From NCBI GenBank assembly GCA_029783825.1, contig JAREIK010001718.1, positions 467,435 through 531,434 of the forward strand: a stretch of DNA of 64,000 nucleotides. The letters are read 5' to 3'. Both the position numbers and the translations under genes were made by a program. The notes under the pieces are model-generated. The model was not told the origin of the DNA. It saw nothing but the letters and a program-made list of their open reading frames with translations, and ran no database searches. The stretch is from Sapria himalayana (Eukaryota > Streptophyta > Magnoliopsida > Malpighiales > Rafflesiaceae). Shown here in pieces: positions 62,640 through 64,000 of this stretch. The stretch's first letter is position 1. Each line of letters starts with the position of its first letter.

Positions 62640-63500
62640 ATCGAAAAATTAAAACAATAAAATAAGTGACCAAAATTATGATCGGTAAATGATCAGTAAT
62701 AAAAAATCTATAAGGATCTGGAAGTCCATTTTAGTGACCAATTTTAATGTTAATATCTTTTTGGTCGTTAAATGGTTGGCAATTAGTTAACAATTTCTAT
62801 TAGCTATTTCTATCCTAATTTACTAACCAATTTATGGCCAATAACATTTGGTCGAGAGTTATGGCGGGTATTCGGTCATGAAAAGGTTAGTAATTATCGA
62901 CCTAAATATTATGCCAGTAGTTTGGTCTGTAATTATGACCTTATAAATATATTGGATGACCATTGTACTGACCATTTTTAATGGTTATATATTTTTGGTC
63001 GTTAAATCGTCGGTAATCTTTCGAGAATATATTTTGCTATTTCTCCCCTAATTTACAAACCATAATCCCGACCAAATATATTTTGTCGATAGTTGGTTGG
63101 GAATTTGGTCGAGAATATTTTTCTCTGACGTGCCTTTTTAGATCTCTAAATTGGTCGTGAATTGGTCACTAAATATCAACCTATATATTTGGTCGTAAAT
63201 GGTTGGTAAGTACGAAGATAATAATAATTTGAAAAAACATGGTACCGACCAATTATAGTAATAGGTTGTTAAATGGTTGGTAATATGTTCGATAACCACT
63301 CTGTAGACTGATTTCTGGCCAAAAACATTTGGTCGGTAATTTTGGTCGGTCATTGGTCACAAATTTGGTCGGTAAAATTTTTTTTTTCGATACACTTTTT
63401 TGGTCGCTAATATGTCAGTTTTTGGTCACTAATATGTCAGTTTTTGGTCAGTAATTACCGACCAAATTTTTTGGAAGGTATTTTAGTTGGTATTATCATA
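62640..63500. repeat. CACTA subterminal repeats, 5' side
   Basis: Numerous TTTGGTCGGTAA, TTGGTCGTTAA and TGGTCACTAA variants in both orientations up to the terminus. It is longer than the 3' side. Confidence 0.85.
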
Positions 63501-63513
63501 TTTTTTAGTAGTG

Positions 63514-64000
63514 ATAGATAGATAGATTGCTTGACAGAAAGATGAGTATAGATATATAGACAGACAGACAGACAAAAAGATAGATAGATCAACATATAGA
63601 TAGAAAGATAGACAAATAGATTGACATATAGAAAAACTAAAAGACAAACAGATAAACAAACAGATATATAGACAGATAGATAGACAGATAGACAAATAGA
63701 TAGATAGATAGACAAATAGAAAGAAAGAAAGATAGGCATATAGATAGACAGAAAGATAGACATTCAAAAAGATATATAGATATATAGACAAATAAATAGG
63801 CATATAGATAGATAGATAAAAAAACATATACATGAATAGATTGACAGAAAGAGACATATAGAAAGATAGACAAATAGAAATATTGAAAAATAAATAAAGA
63901 GATAGACAAATAGATAGATAGATCGATAGACAGATAGACAAATCAGATAGATAAAAAGATAGATAGATAGATAGACAAATATATAAACATATAGATAGAT
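63514..64000. repeat. GATA/GACA simple-repeat tract, right part
   Basis: Continuation of 53455-53804: GATAGATAGA, CAGACAGACAGACA and AGATAGACAAATAGA patterns running off the window end. Frames up to 152 codons on the minus strand (Leu/Ser/Ile/Tyr/Cys repeats) are by-products of the tetranucleotide repeat. Confidence 0.95.

Larger units (their letters stand above)
53805..63513 (-). mobile_element. Complete-ended CACTA (En/Spm-type) transposon, 9.7 kb
   Basis: The left end CACTACTAAAAA and right end TTTTTTAGTAGTG form a 12-bp terminal inverted repeat. The three bases outside are ATA on both sides (53802-53804 and 63514-63516), the 3-bp duplication typical of CACTA elements. Subterminal regions of about 560 bp (left) and 870 bp (right) are packed with TTTGGTCGGTAA/TTACCGACCAAA motifs. 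Genes run on the minus strand, so the 5' end is at 63513: subterminal repeats, AT-rich array, TNP2-like transposase, then a second gene. Inserted in the GATA/GACA tract. Confidence 0.95.

Noticed and set aside
63455..63941. Minus-strand frames up to 152 codons rich in Ser/Leu/Ile/Cys/Tyr
   Set aside because: They are translations of the GATA/GACA simple repeat; the composition is fully explained by the tetranucleotides.

Overview
This window is a gene-poor, very AT-rich stretch of a flowering-plant nuclear genome, built almost entirely of nested and decayed transposable elements. The evidence is the element content: En/Spm-type CACTA transposons with TNP2-like transposases, Ty1/copia and Ty3/gypsy LTR retrotransposons of plant lineages, and GC-rich hAT-type MITEs. 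A monocot is plausible but not shown. Only one stretch looks like host coding sequence: a partial acidic ORF on the minus strand running off the left edge (1-295).

Layout, left to right. Next to the host exon is a 397-bp hAT-type MITE (490-886) with an 8-bp target duplication. A first CACTA element (about 1468-9384, plus strand) carries a broken TNP2 transposase and a broken second gene; it is flanked by two diverged inverted arms (about 900-1460 and 9385-10090). A 37-nt copy of the 5' end of U2 snRNA, with 13-bp direct repeats, sits inside it. From 11.8 to 20 kb there is a decayed copia element (A) with an extra 3' end plus LTR in tandem. From 21.7 to 28.9 kb a second copia (B) has its 3' LTR split by a third, nearly complete copia (C, 25515-28823, 5-bp duplication). 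A minus-strand copia fragment (D) lies at 30.1-31.4 kb.

From 32.9 to 38.8 kb there is the AT-repeat-rich 5' part of a CACTA element, then a small 23-bp-unit array, then the 3' terminus of another CACTA family holding a second hAT MITE. That CACTA end abuts the 5' LTR of a gypsy element (F, about 38.8-52.4 kb). F is itself split in its integrase by an Athila-like gypsy with about 2.1-kb LTRs (G, about 42.8-51.1 kb). The last 10 kb is a complete CACTA element (53805-63513, minus strand, TSD ATA) inserted in a GATA/GACA simple-repeat tract that resumes on its right side up to the window end.

No pathway or operon is present. What can be read is insertion order: hAT into CACTA, CACTA end in gypsy F LTR, G into F, C into B, CACTA into GATA array. 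All transposase and pol reading frames are interrupted by stops or frameshifts, so they are listed as pseudogenes. Family assignments come from reading translated motifs by eye; no database search was run.
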